From Hanleya hanleyi (taxonomy: Eukaryota > Mollusca > Polyplacophora > Lepidopleurida > Hanleyidae): DNA of 64,000 nucleotides. Made by a program: the position numbers and the translations under genes. The notes under the pieces are model-generated. The model was not told where the DNA came from. It saw only the letters and a list, made by a program, of their open reading frames with translations, and made no database searches. The stretch lies in assembly GCA_036873755.1 (NCBI GenBank), contig JAVTVY010037353.1, positions 92,255 to 156,254 of the forward strand. Direction: 5' to 3'. Shown piece after piece: positions 23,376-35,655 of the stretch; position 1 is the stretch's first letter, and each line of letters begins with the position of its first letter.

Positions 23376-24160
23376 GCCATTTCTACCATGGTAAACATGA
23401 AAAACAAGGCTAAAAATTAAATTGGTCACCATCACCGGTAACTCATAATCACTATATATTGGACTATCAATTAAAATCAGTTTGTCTTTTTCTTCTCTGG
23501 GGAGGGGTATATCCTATTTTATCTCTTTTTCGACCCCGGTCGCTCGACCAAACTATCACCCTCATCACAGGGGTCCAACTGACCCCTGACCGCAGTCGAA
23601 TGCACTAGCACAGTTCCGAAGAATATTAGACAACTTTTCGGTGTGGTCTCCGGAGCTGATTGAAACAGTCTACTGGCGAAGCTGACGTTTCGATTGGTCA
23701 ATTCTCGATGAGAATAGGGGACCTTCCATAGAGCACAGTGATTTAGGGGGAGAGGCAACTTAGTGACAACACGTTGTTTTATTCGTTAACTAGCTTGAAA
23801 TACCAGAAAGGCTGCCATAACATGTACCTTTATAGCCCATCTAGAACAATAAACTGGAACACGGTGCTTTGATTTGCGTTCAGCGACAAAGCTGTACAGT
23901 CGACATATGATCGCCTAACAAGCTGTCACCCCTACACAGTTAGTAATAGCATCCATTGCATCACACACTACGGCATTTCCATACGCATGGACTATATTCA
24001 TGCGAAACTCAAACAAAAATCAACAACATAAACTCGTTATCAGTGAATCGAGGATATTTTGTTAATGAATAATGAGGCTATTACAGTGATAGAAGAAGGT
24101 TTGTATTGGCGGAGTAATCTCAATCTGAGAGCTTGTTTGGAGTTGCTATAGTATATGCGT
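23376..24160. other. Non-coding stretch between arrays
   Basis: Contains no supported gene. The 79-codon minus-strand frame at 23519-23758 has no recognisable domain and may come from a decayed repeat. Probably intronic. Confidence 0.4.
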
Positions 24161-24164
24161 ATAC

Positions 24165-25105
24165 TAGTTTGGTAGCTCTGAACCACACATAATATATCTA
24201 CCCACCCAGTTACCTGTTAAGATGCCGATTACCTATTCGCCCCCTAGCAGTGGATTGTGCAACTAACGGTACCATCATGTGGGTATTGTCTCGTAGTATA
24301 TATGTACCAAATTTGGTGGCTCTAAACCACTTGCAATGGTGTCTATCAACCCAGTTACTTATTCAGATTCCAGTTACCCATTCGGCCCCTTGTGGTGGAT
24401 CGTGGAACTAACGACACCTTCATGTAGGAATTGTCTCGTAGTATATTTTAAGTTTTGGGAGCACTAAACAACTCGCAAGGATGTCTATCATCCCAAATAC
24501 TTATTCAGATGCCAGTTTCCTATTCAGATGCCAGTTACCTATTCGCCCCCTAGCCGTGGATCGTGGAACTAACGGTGCCATCGTAGGCATAATTGTCTCG
24601 TAGCATATGTGTACCAAGTGTGGTGACTCTATAGAACATGCAAGGATGTCTACCAGCCCAGTTACTCATTCAGATGCCAGTTACCTATTTGCCCCCTTGT
24701 GGTGGGTCGTGGAAATAATGGCACCATCATGTAGATAGTGTGTCCTAGTATATATGTACATTGTACAAAGTCTGGTGGCCAAAACCACGTCAAAAGGTGT
24801 CTACCATCCCAGTTACTTATTCAGATGCCAGTTACCTATTCGCCGCATAGAGGTGGATCGTGGAACTAACGGTACCACCGGGTAGGTATTGTCTCGTGAT
24901 ATATGTGTAACAAGTTTGGTGGCTCTAAACTTCTTGCAAGGGTGTCTACCAACCCAGTTACTTATTCAGATGCCAGTTCACTATTCGCCCCGTAGCGGCG
25001 GATCGTGGAACTAACGGTACCATCATGTAGCTGTTGTCTCGTAGTAAATGTGAACCAAGTTTGGTGACTGTAAACTACATGGAAGGGTGTCTACAGACGC
25101 TAGAA
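24165..25105 (+). repeat. ~147-bp satellite, six units
   Basis: Six imperfect units, marked by GTCTCGTAGTATAT-like words at 24288, 24433, 24595, 24742, 24891 and 25035 (steps of 145, 162, 147, 149 and 144). Each unit also holds CAGTTACTTATTCAGATGCC and GTGGATCGTGGAACTAACG. The longer third step reflects an internal doubling of the CAGATGCCAG segment. Period and diverged copies resemble core repeats carried by molluscan pearl/Helitron-like elements, which is inference. Confidence 0.9.
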
Positions 25106-28100
25106 TACCTTTAATCGTGAACTGTGAACTGGCATCTAGCTTAACAAACGAATAGCAAATTGTGAATCGTGAACTGGCAGCTAACTTCCCGAACAAACAA
25201 TGTGGATGCTGTGGGAGTTTACCCCTGATATTCGCGTTTATTCTTATTTGACGTGTACAATTCTAGGTTACATGAATCAAAATACTGTTAGCAGATAGAA
25301 AATATTTTTGGAATACGTTTTTTAATTCACGATTGACTATATTCAGACGTTTTCTCTTCGCAAACTTTGCAGTCTTTTTCGTCGACTCGACCCCAGCTCG
25401 GTCGATCCGTCAAAGAGTCGGCGAAAAAACTCCAGCGCTGTACGGTCTTTTGACTTATCATTTTGAGCAGAAGTCAACATTTCTTGTATGAAATATGACC
25501 AAATCTACAATGCTGATCCCGAATATTTCAAAATATTTGACGCGTCTCCAGCCGTTTTTATTGTCACTTTTGTCGTGTCTGATTAGCAAGTTTTAGACCC
25601 ACTTTACCTCGCCTCTTTCCAGAGTTTAAACGCTGCTCGTAGAAATAAATTCGTTATCCTGTCTCTGCTCGTTGGATACATTTTATCCTGTTTCCTGGCG
25701 AATGCCACTTTCGCGGTCGTGTGGTATTTTCGCCCGGGAACAAGGTAAAATTCAGTATTAAACTCGCAGTGACAGGATAACTTATATTACCGGTACAATA
25801 TGATCTTGTTACTTGGTGTTCCTGCCTGATATCAGATCAGTATACAAGCAATACAATAATCTCAGTGAAAGTCCTAGTCAGAATGCTATGTTTCTGTTGT
25901 GTAACTAATGGAAGTGTTAAATTGATGACAAATAGACGGGCTTTGTTCCGGTGTTATACAAAAGTTGACGGAAACAGAACCATTATCTACTCCAGCCCAG
26001 TCATTTCACCACTAATCACTAAAAGTTCAGTGACGAAATAAAGGTTGGATTTATCATCCACACTTGTATCTTGAGAAGCGAAGGCATCAGATACGAAGTT
26101 GCATAATATATTAAGCCTCCTACATATGTGGTCTCAAGTGTAGTCTACAGACAGATGTCCAGGCTAACAACATGCCAGTGTGACAAAACGATTAGACACC
26201 AATCATTCGATAATCATGAATGATCTTTGAATCCAACAAGCTAAATTGTGTCAGATCAAATTGAATCATACTCTATGTCAGCTATCTTGTATCGAATCGA
26301 CTTCCCCGGTTCATTCCGGCTCATTGTTTTCTCGAATCACGTTTTCCAGATATAATTTCCGGGAATGATATATAGAGGATTTTAATAATCATTTTGTATT
26401 TTCAGGAAGGAATTAATGTACTCTTATCAAGCATACATAAATGATAAACACCTCAGACTTGTAAATAATAGAACACTCTTATTAACAATGTATTAACTAC
26501 ACAATTTCTGTATATCATTAATAAGGATATAAATACTGATTGCCTTGTGTTAAAAATCGCACAATATAAAAAAAAAACGTATATACAAAGTTAATGAACT
26601 TCGATCATCCATATATTGTTTGGAAAGCCTTTGACTATCTGCTGGGCTATGATAATTGTTTGTGTTCAATTATGCCAAATTTTATATTCTGTTTCGATAG
26701 GGGAAGTGCTACCTAAATTATTTATACCAGGACCATGACTGGTTAACTATAAGCATTTATTAGCAATTTGATAAAACCGTGATATTTTAACGTTTAGCAT
26801 CTACATGCCCATCTTGGTAACGTTCACCATAGTTGCCCAATCCTGGTGTCATCAGATGTTTTCAAAATCTGCTTCGGCTATGTGAGGCAACTGATACGTT
26901 TAAATTACGATACCTATTTTCAGCAAATATCTTTTGATTTTACTGAAGCATGCAATAATAATTCACATGGCTGTCGCAACGTTGTGAATAAAAGGATTAC
27001 ATTTCCATAACCTTCAGTTGTCTGTATCACGCTATCAAATGTTATTCAACTGTGGGATTATATTTGCAATTTGGTGAATGTTTAGTTAATAAATTCATTT
27101 GTTTGATTAAATTTGTCTATGTAGTATAAATTTGCTCATATATTAATTATATGAGCCACCGTTCCATACAGTAGAGAATATATGGTGAATAGTATTGTTA
27201 CATTTAATTTCCTGCAAAATATATATCTCCCAGTATAAAATATAATCGAAATATTTATCAACTCACGTGCCGTATATTAAAAGTCTGCAAATTAATCGGT
27301 TTAATTCGCACCTGATGTCTCAGTGTGGCATATATAATTGCATATAATATAATTATTTGGATATCTTTGTACCATGTACGTCATGCTGTGTCATAAGGGT
27401 CTGTCCAAGCTGCAATATCTATTGTCCACATATGGTAAATATAATAGCAAATGTATGGCGCATATAAGTGAAATATATGGCAAATGATGCACATTTACAA
27501 ATGCTGGCAAATGATGATGCAACGATATTTATTTTCTACAGTAGGCAATACAGTATCATACATATATTTTCTGTGTTGACTTGTCATTTAAATACATTTG
27601 TCTATATTTGTCTTTCCATTGAAACACAATACGTACACCAGGGTCCCGATGTGTATGTTAAAAGCATGCACATTATATCCGCATATGTTAATATTTATAG
27701 TTCTGTTTAAAGTTTTGCAAATATAACAGTTATATTCACCTTACATTTAGTGGTGATGTTAAATAATTTCAAATCAAGGTTTTCGTGCAGTGTATCCAGT
27801 GGACCAAATGATTCTGATTCTGGTCAATCGCGATTGAACATCTTTTCAAGAAAAGTTATCTCCCTTGATCAAGTCAACAGTCTCCAGAAATGAGATTTTC
27901 TGTAATGTGATGTCATAAATAAGCTTTAAGGAAAAAAATGCGTCAACTGGATGACTTTGCTGCATCAATAAATGCTGAACATTTCAGGCTTCGTTTGGCA
28001 TTTGAACCGCGATGCATGTAAAACCAGAAGTCCACACACCATGTTCGACCGAGTGACATTTGGCTGGGTAATCAAAGCAATACAATGACTTTTTTGACAT

Positions 28101-28284
28101 TTGATTGTACAGTTTGACAATAAACTTTCGTAAATTTTTATTAAAAAAATCAATTTCACCTCTCAATTTACAACAGAAGTAATACTGCAGCAACATCGGT
28201 CTCGTCTCGGACGTCGACAAATCGATTCAAATTGGACAAAGAATTTTGATTGTTAAGACTTTCAAATTGGCAAGAGGTCATTGG
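25106..28284. other. AT-rich non-coding stretch, no gene seen
   Basis: Anonymous, strongly AT-rich between 26400 and 27900. No frame above about 90 codons and no recognisable domain. Probably intronic. Confidence 0.4.
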
Positions 28285-29462
28285 AACATAAAAATGAGAT
28301 GGTACGATAAGGCGGCATGTTGTCCTATACGTGATGCGGTTGGAATCGCAAAAATAAAATGTCCTAGAAATAATTATGTTTTAAGGAAACGACAAGAGAA
28401 AATGATCTTGTATCTTTAGATGGGGAAATGGCCCCAGGTCAGGTGCAATACAGATGGACCAAAATATAATATTTCCACTACAAGAAATTGTTCAATTGGC
28501 ATAGAGTACAATGTTATATTGTATACTCAGGAAAACATTCAAGGCACTGAGTCTCACCCTTCTCGAATAAAAGGGTCGTAAATTAGCGCATTTGTGCAAA
28601 ATAGTTGATTCTAAGGGGGAAACAATTCCTATTGTTCTCTGTAAATATATGAAGATAAACGATAACCAGGCCCAGATTTGTTCTACTACTACGTATTTGA
28701 ACAGCGAGTATGCTGTATCAAGCTGGTTCTGGTTATCGTTTATCTTCATATGTTTATTAGAAGATACATGAGGTGTTTTCACCTCAAAATTGGTGATTTT
28801 GTACGATTGCACTATTTCACGCCCTGTTGTTCGAGATTTATGAGATTCAGTGCCTTGAAACTTTTCTGAGTATACAATATAATATTGTACTCCATGCTAA
28901 CTGAACAATTTCTTGTATATGCAATATTTTATTTTTGGCACTTCTACCGCACCTGTTCTGGGGCCATTTACCCATCTAAACATACATGGCCCTTTTTGTA
29001 CACAATATGTGAGAGTTCTAACTCGATTGCGCTTTGATTATTATAGATATGATATTAAATTGAAATCCGTAGCATGTGCTATATAGTTCGGGAAAAGGGT
29101 CTAAATCGTGTCATTCAAAAACACAGTTGAACACGACGGAGCCCTTGGACGAAAACGTCATTTAACCTGGTGATGGGCGGTGGAATGGAAAAATCTCTTT
29201 GGTCCAAGGGATCATACGTGTCTAAATGTGTATTTGAATGACTCTACTTACACCCTTTTTCTTCCACGAAATAGCACCTGCTGCGGATTCCAATTTGATG
29301 TCATAAATATAATCATAACGCAAATCGAGCTAGATCTTTCACCTATAGTGTACATATATTTTCTCTTGTCGTTATATTAAAACATTTTTAGGATATTTTA
29401 TTCTTCCGATTTCAACCGCACCACGTATAGGCCAAAATCCCGCCATATCGTACCATCTCCTT
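28285..29462. mobile_element. Foldback element 1 (long inverted repeat)
   Basis: The left arm from about 28290 to 28690 is matched in reverse complement by 28720-28990 (inner part) and 29350-29460 (outer part); roughly 360 bases at 28990-29350 interrupt the right arm. Landmarks are GATAAACGATAACCAG at about 28655 against CTGGTTATCGTTTATC at about 28728, and GAGATGGTACGATAAGGCGG at about 28296 against its complement near 29452. The apex is about 40 bases. No coding content. It could be a foldback transposon or MITE; transcribed, it would form a long hairpin. Confidence 0.8.
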
Positions 29463-29901
29463 TAAATTATATTACTTATGATGAAACTATTCTCATTCTA
29501 ATATCCTCCTTGTACGGTAATCATAAGTGTGGATGGAAAACTATTGTGTTGTCGATTTATCAGCTGAAGTAATTCCTTTTACATGTAACTCTATATGAAA
29601 TTGAATGCTGTGTTTCGCTATATGAAATTGAATGCTATGTTCCGAAAAGTTTATTTTTATTAATATTTTCTCATCATCTTTGAAATAACCCCCCCCCCCC
29701 CCCCGGCATGAATACAAACAGCGGACAATATATTCTTCCGTAAATTTAATACTGGTTGATCCTGTGGTCTGCCTCTCGATGTCTACAGCCTCTACTGAAC
29801 GACAAAATGACAGACGGGCTTGAAATAGTTTTCGCACATTGAAATAAGCGACCTGGTTCAAAACCACGCTCCGTCTGGTATGCCAGTTTCAGTTTTCTAA
29901 A
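29463..29901. other. Non-coding spacer with poly-C
   Basis: Contains a run of 16 C at 29689-29704. Nothing coding recognised. Confidence 0.4.
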
Positions 29902-32060
29902 TAACAAGTGAGAAATGACTACATTGTAGTCAAAACCTGCGGCAGTGGCAATAATACAATGAAAGACATATCAGCGGAGGTAGTGGTAATTGTAGAAAAA
30001 AAGCGCCATCTGCCAGTGTTTTTATGCCAAGGGAAGTAATTTTCAACTTGTAACCCACAATTGTAGGGATTGCGTAATAGTTCTGATACCATATATATAT
30101 ATTCACTTTCCCCATTCAAAATCCGACGATTTTGACTCGGCCGTGTCGTCTATACTGAATTGACAGACGAAATCACCATGATCGCTTTGGCAATGTTTTT
30201 GTACAAATATCGTGTATGCCAAGTTTCAAAACATTCCGTTCAGTCGTTACTTTTTGCAAATCAAAAAGGCTTTCAAATATTTGGAAATCCAAACAAATTT
30301 CGAGGATTTAGTCATAGCGCGAAAATCTACGCTCTTCAGTCTCCCTTCTCGCTTAATTTGCCGATCAAAATGGAAAATTTATATTTCCTTCAAAGTTATT
30401 TTTCAATAAATTTAGTATCAGGTCTATCACTTTGATCTGTGAAACTACGGAATGGGATTTAAGGCTTTATCGAACTGTCCAAGAGGCATAATGACACTTT
30501 TTCACTATTCAAATTGAGGCCTGTTACAGTCTTGATATTCGATTAAAATAATTAATTAGGTTTCTGCATTTACGTTCGTTATCATCTGCGAACTAAATTC
30601 CTTGCCACTCTTTTCCACGCAGCAAGTCAATACCAAGACATGGTTTGCTTCTTCTATATAAATGATTAACTATTTTCATTCTTAGGAAATATCATCTCAT
30701 GTGACATGTTCGGTCAAGCCTTTTCGAAGGTTGCTAATTTTATTAATTTCTTTTCTTTAAAATCAAATTCTGCAAACAAGAAACATTTCTAGTCAGTATC
30801 TATGGATATCTTCCTATACTCAATTTGCGAATATGTTTGTCATTCCGAAGGTGATTTAGTGCGAAGTTTCGGGGCTAGTTCACTAAACAAGGTCTGTGTG
30901 TGAGAGAATGATGTCAAATGTAATATGCTGCTGATACACATAAGTATTGAATTTACGGAAGTGATTAATGCTATTCTGAAGGGATTCTGAGTGCGGAAGA
31001 GGACGGGAACATCAATACCAGCGAATCAAGGCCCTGGCTTGCGAGAATGAGGATAGAGAGGCTGTGTTCTGAAAGAGAATCATTCAAAATAGCTATTTGC
31101 CAAATGTCATGCAACCGAAAGTGCACAATATAACTGCACGACTGCGAGGTATTGTTCGCGCACAGGGGTGTCCAACTCATTAAATACTACATAGTCATTT
31201 CTGTCTCTTCGAAGTGGGCTACCATTTGGAATTGTCCGGTAATGAGTGAGTTCATCTGAATCCTTTCGTCGGCAAAATAAGCATTCAAGATTCAAGATTT
31301 CATTGTACAAACACCAGTCAAAGGCAGAGTACAAAATTTTAAGAGGAATACAACTAGAGAAACAATGGAACAGTGACATGAATATTAATATTAATATATA
31401 TGTTATATCTGAGAGATATGTTATATCTGAGTGTTACCGTTGATATTAGAACCTTGATTTTTGGCATTAAAGTGCATCAGGGGACTGTTACCAGCATGTT
31501 TCGAGCTGACCTACTTTTGATGAAAATTTCTGGTGATTTTTGATTAAAATCACTGGTGAATCTAACTTGAGCCGTGCCCATCTTAATATAAGCAGGATTT
31601 CAACTGGGGGTCCAAGAGTTCAGCGTGCGTCGGAGTCCTAATGCCTACCCTACTTCTTATGTCCAGTGACGTTATTCACACTGGGCATGAAGGTGCATTA
31701 GGGGACTGTTGCCAGCATGTTTCGAGTGGACCTACTTTTGATGAAAATTTCTGGTGATTTTTGATTAAAATCACTGGTGATTCTAACTTGGGCCGTGCCC
31801 ATCTTAATATTGGCAGGAGTTCAACTGGAGGTCCAAGAGTTCAGTGCGTGTCGGAGTCCTGATGCCTACCCTACTTCGTAGGTCCTTTGACGTTATTCAC
31901 ACTATTCTCATATATAATAATTAACGAAGCAATAATTCATTCCACCGAATATAGTTGCAAATGAATTCAAACGCGCTTGAAGACAGTGTTGTCATGTGAG
32001 ATCGGAGGTTGAAAAGAAAAGTGTGGCAGATATCACACTCTCTTAGCGCATGCGCATTTC
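29902..32060 (+). repeat. Segmental duplication, copy 2 (partner 2942-4470)
   Basis: Runs parallel to 2942-4470 in the same orientation with roughly 10% divergence as judged by eye, and is broken by an insertion at about 31204-31915. Homology resumes at 31921 (AATAATTCATT) and ends near 32060. Copy 1 lacks the segment at 30210-30300 found here. Confidence 0.7.
31464..31905 (+). repeat. Tandem duplication, 221-bp period
   Basis: Two copies beginning GCATKAARGTGCATYAGGGG at 31464 and 31685, each with TTTGATGAAAATTTCTGGTG and GATTAAAATCACTGGTG. They lie within the segment that interrupts the larger duplication, so they mark a later insertion. Confidence 0.85.
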
Positions 32061-32604
32061 AAAAAGTCACAAGAACAAGAACAAGAACAACAATGTGAGC
32101 CTCCCGTAGACCTGCGTGCCGCAGGTAAAAAGAACACGTAACGCGATATGTAAAAACAAGTTGAAAAGTACCGTATCAAATCTGCTCGTACATAGCAATG
32201 AATTCTGAGCTGCTCGACGGGACTGGTGCCGCCCTATAGTATCAAGTCAATGAATTTTAACATAAAGTTGTGCAGTCTCAAACTAAAATCTGCTCTTCTG
32301 AAGCTTTTAATAGACGATATGTGATAATAGTTGACAAAAAATACGCTATTTTTCTTTGATATGCAAAAATATGGTTTTCAGGTTGTAGGGAGTTTAAAAT
32401 TTTCAATAATTTCGACAAAACCTTCGCAATAGATGAGCGAACAGAGACAATAGTTTTGCTGGTTTGGGTGCCGCATTGTATTCTTGTACACGGGAGCTAC
32501 AGCCGAGATGAAATCCGCGCTTGAATAAATAATGAGGAAATTCAAAAGACAAACTAGTCGACAGTTGTTGAGCTAGCCGTGTTTTTATATTATTATTGTT
32601 TATA
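32061..32604. other. Non-coding stretch with AACAAG microsatellite
   Basis: A short (AACAAG)n tract at about 32070-32092 is followed by anonymous sequence. No gene supported. Confidence 0.4.
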
Positions 32605-33112
32605 TGTTCTTTGCATTCGACGGAAATACCACTGAAACTGAAACTTACCACACTATACCCATGGGTCAAGCTCTACCAGAAAATGTAAAAAAAAAAAATC
32701 CAAGATGGCCGCTTTGATGACGTCATTTTCAAAAACGGCATTGTTTGGTCGATTTTTCGGTCGGATTTTCCGAATTTTTTATTTGTGCAATTTCTCCACA
32801 AAAACTGCATGATAAATTAGTAAATATTAAATGTGAAAATTTTTTTTTTGCCCACATCGCGGAAAAGCAGAAATTTTGAAGAAATATGACCAAAATATCA
32901 CTTTTCTGGTACCCCACGTGACCGCCATCTTGAATTTTCTCATGATCCGCTGCTCGGGGGGTTATGCAAATAGGCCCAAAATGACCCCAATAAGATAAAC
33001 AATAAGGTCAAGGAGTTTCAGCTCTCCATTTTCTCGTTCCGAAGATAGTGCAGAAAGTTTGGTGGGGGGAGGGTGTTTGGTGCCCCCCCCCTTCCAGGCC
33101 AGGTAGGGTTAA
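32605..33112 (-). mobile_element. piggyBac-type MITE copy, inverted and left-truncated
   Basis: Reverse-complement relative of the element at 20843-21390: the shared core with TCAAGCTCTACCRGAAAATG at about 32667 and ATCCAAGATGGCCGC, and the right end CCAGGCCAGGTAGGGTTAA at 33094-33112. The left end cannot be aligned beyond about 32605, so it is probably truncated or diverged; only one TTAA is seen. Confidence 0.7.
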
Positions 33113-33170
33113 CGGTTTAATTTTTTTTGACGTTGCCCAATTTTCCAATATTCAGGCCCTACTAACTAGA

Positions 33171-34043
33171 AAAAGGAAGGAAGAAAATCGGATATAAAAC
33201 CAGGCCGATGCGATCTGGCCTGTTTGAATGTAATAAGATTGGGTCATGTGCAATTAAATGAGATACGATTAAGACTGATGTCGAATTTTATTACGTGCGG
33301 TATGGGAAACGTGAACGTCCTTGGTGGCAACGGTACGACCGTTCCCGATAAACAACGGTGAAACACGTCGAGTCCTGGAAATCCCCGACAACAGAGGGCG
33401 GAGAAAAGGACGGGAGATTGTCTTGATCTGGAGGGGGTAATTTGTGTTTACCCCATTACAGAGTGCAAAAATAAATAACCCTATCGAGCGGAGGATGTAC
33501 TTTTCTTTCAATCGAGCAAACATTCGGCGTAGGCCTATTAACTTGAATAATGACGGTGCAATTTGAGATACCGTGTTCTTGTCCACTAATAAACAATTAC
33601 TAGATTACCCTGATTCCGTGCTTTCACACACGGTATCCACAGCTCGATTACTCAAGTTTGTACGCCGAATGTTAGAAAAGTACACCATCCGCCCGATAGG
33701 GGTACTAATATGGTACAGGACAGCACATGGACTCATGAATATGGTAGAGAAGACATCACCCGCTTCCGATCAAGTAGTTTAACCACCATTTTTCAGCCGT
33801 ATCGTGTCGGGGATTTCCAGATGTCGTCGTGTTCAGCCTGTTTTTGACGGGAGCGGCCGCACCGTTTACAGCAAGGACGTTCACGTTTCCCATAGCCCTA
33901 ATCCACGTAATAAAATCCGACACCAGTCGTAATCGCGTCTCACTTTACTGCACATAATTCAGTTACTCTGCAATCTTATCACATTCAAACAGATCAAGTC
34001 TCATCAGCCAGATTTTGTATCCGATTTTCAACATTCCTTTTCC
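33171..34043. mobile_element. Foldback element 2 (inverted repeat)
   Basis: A left arm from about 33171 to 33572 pairs with a right arm from about 33630 to 34043. Landmarks: GGGAAACGTGAACGTCCTTG at 33303 against CAAGGACGTTCACGTTTCCC at 33871, and AACATTCGGCGTA at 33520 against TACGCCGAATGTT at 33661. The apex is about 55 bases. Arms differ by substitutions and small indels. No coding content. Confidence 0.85.
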
Positions 34044-34087
34044 ATACTGAGGAGGGCCTGCGTGATATTGAATAGAACCAGAAGCAA

Positions 34088-34750
34088 ATAAACTATAGTC
34101 TGTCTATTTTAATTAGTCGTCTACTTTGGAGCTTGCCAAAAATCAGTAGTTAACCCTGCAACAATTTTCTTCTTTGCAGCGTGTAGAACAAACTGAACTC
34201 TACAAAATGACTACCATTTCTCCGTGATATCGATAATATATCACGCTTGAAATAACTTTATCATTCACTCCATATAAAACTCCAGTACAGTTGTTTATGC
34301 ACCGGGCCTCAATTACATAGGGAGACGTCATAATGTATTCATGCTCATTGGCACAAAGGTCATTAATGCCGAATACAGTAAAAACAGGCGGTCCGTGAGA
34401 GTGTCGCACATATTCTATGCCCAGTGAAATTGCCGAATGATAAACCGCACACACCTCTATGACCATACAAGGCATTGTTGACCTTTGTGCTAGACAGCAC
34501 GAATACATTATGACGTCTCCCTATGTAATTGAGACCCGGTACATGAAACAACTGTACTGGAGTTTTATATGGAGAGAATTAAAAAGTTATTTCAAACGCG
34601 ATATATTATCGATATCACGGGAAAATGGCAGTCGTTTTGTAGATTTCTGTTTGTTCTACACAATGCAAAAAAGAAAATTTATGCAGAGTTAACTGCTGAT
34701 TATTGACAAGCTCCAAAGTAGGCGACTAATTAAAATAGACAGACTATAGA
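34088..34750. mobile_element. Foldback element 3 (inverted repeat)
   Basis: A left arm from 34088 to about 34370 pairs with a right arm from about 34476 to 34750. Landmarks are ATAGTCTGTCTATTTTAATT at 34095 against its complement near 34741, and CATAGGGAGACGTCATAATG at 34315 against CATTATGACGTCTCCCTATG at 34506. It lies about 45 bases from foldback element 2 but does not share its sequence. Confidence 0.85.
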
Positions 34751-35054
34751 AATCAGTAAACTAGCTATAGAATGCATTGACCACCACCGCCATGCTTATA
34801 CCACATGATGTGACGAAGATGCGCAGATTCATAACAAAAATCGAGCGATGCATCACGGAAGATGAACTGATGCTGGAATTCAAATATTTAGCCTATGAAA
34901 TGCACATAGTTTCACTTGTGTAGAGACTACGCAAGAGTCTATTGGTGTAGGCGGTTTTGACGAGTGTGCAGACTTCTGGTTCATATTACGTCAGGAACTG
35001 AACTCCAGGTATATTCCACGCAGGGTGGTGGAAATTACTTGGAGATGACCTTGT

Positions 35055-35655
35055 ATGTGCGATTCATTTCTGTGATTCAAAAATACGTGTCCCGGTGTGA
35101 TTTAAACATACCTATGATTCAAACATACGTGTCGCGTTGTGATTCAAACATACGTGTCGCGTTGTAATTCAAACATACCTGTGATTCAAACATATCTGTT
35201 ATTCCAACATACGTGTCGCGTTGTAATTCAAACATACGTGTCGCGTTGTGATTCAAACATACGTGTCGCGTTGTGATTCAAAAATACGTGTCGCGTTGTA
35301 ATTCAAACATACCTGTGAATCAAACATACCTGTGAACCTGTGATTCAGACGTAATGTTTGCATCACATGTGTGTTTGAATCACAAGCCTGTGATTCAAAC
35401 ATACGTGTGATTCAAACATACCTGTAATTTAAACATACCTGCGATTCAAACACACCTGTCACGATGTGATTTAAACATAACTGTGATTCGAAGAAACCTG
35501 TGATTCAAACATACGTGTCGCGGTGTGCACGTGATTCAAACATACCTGTGATTCAAAGAAACCTGTGATTCAAACATACCTGTGATTCAAACATACATGT
35601 GATTCAAACATACGTGTCGCGGTGTGTTTCAAGCATACCTGTGATTCAAACATAC
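35055..35655 (-). repeat. Minisatellite built from the exon 1 splice-donor junction
   Basis: On the gene (minus) strand the basic 17-bp unit is TTGAATCACAGGTATGT, which equals the last 11 bases of exon 1 plus the first six of the intron. Longer units of about 25 bp insert a CACAACGCGACACG-like segment. GTATGT occurs about 18 times including the true donor, and the full CAGGTATGT occurs at eight places, seven of them downstream decoys. The array starts at the exon boundary and runs about 600 bases into the intron. It therefore looks like a tandem expansion of the junction itself. Confidence 0.9.

Noticed and set aside
27984..28220. Candidate missing FKRP exon with a Cys-Cys pair on the minus strand
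   Set aside because: Neither the expected Pro-Pro before the cysteines nor suitable phase-0 splice sites on both sides were found.
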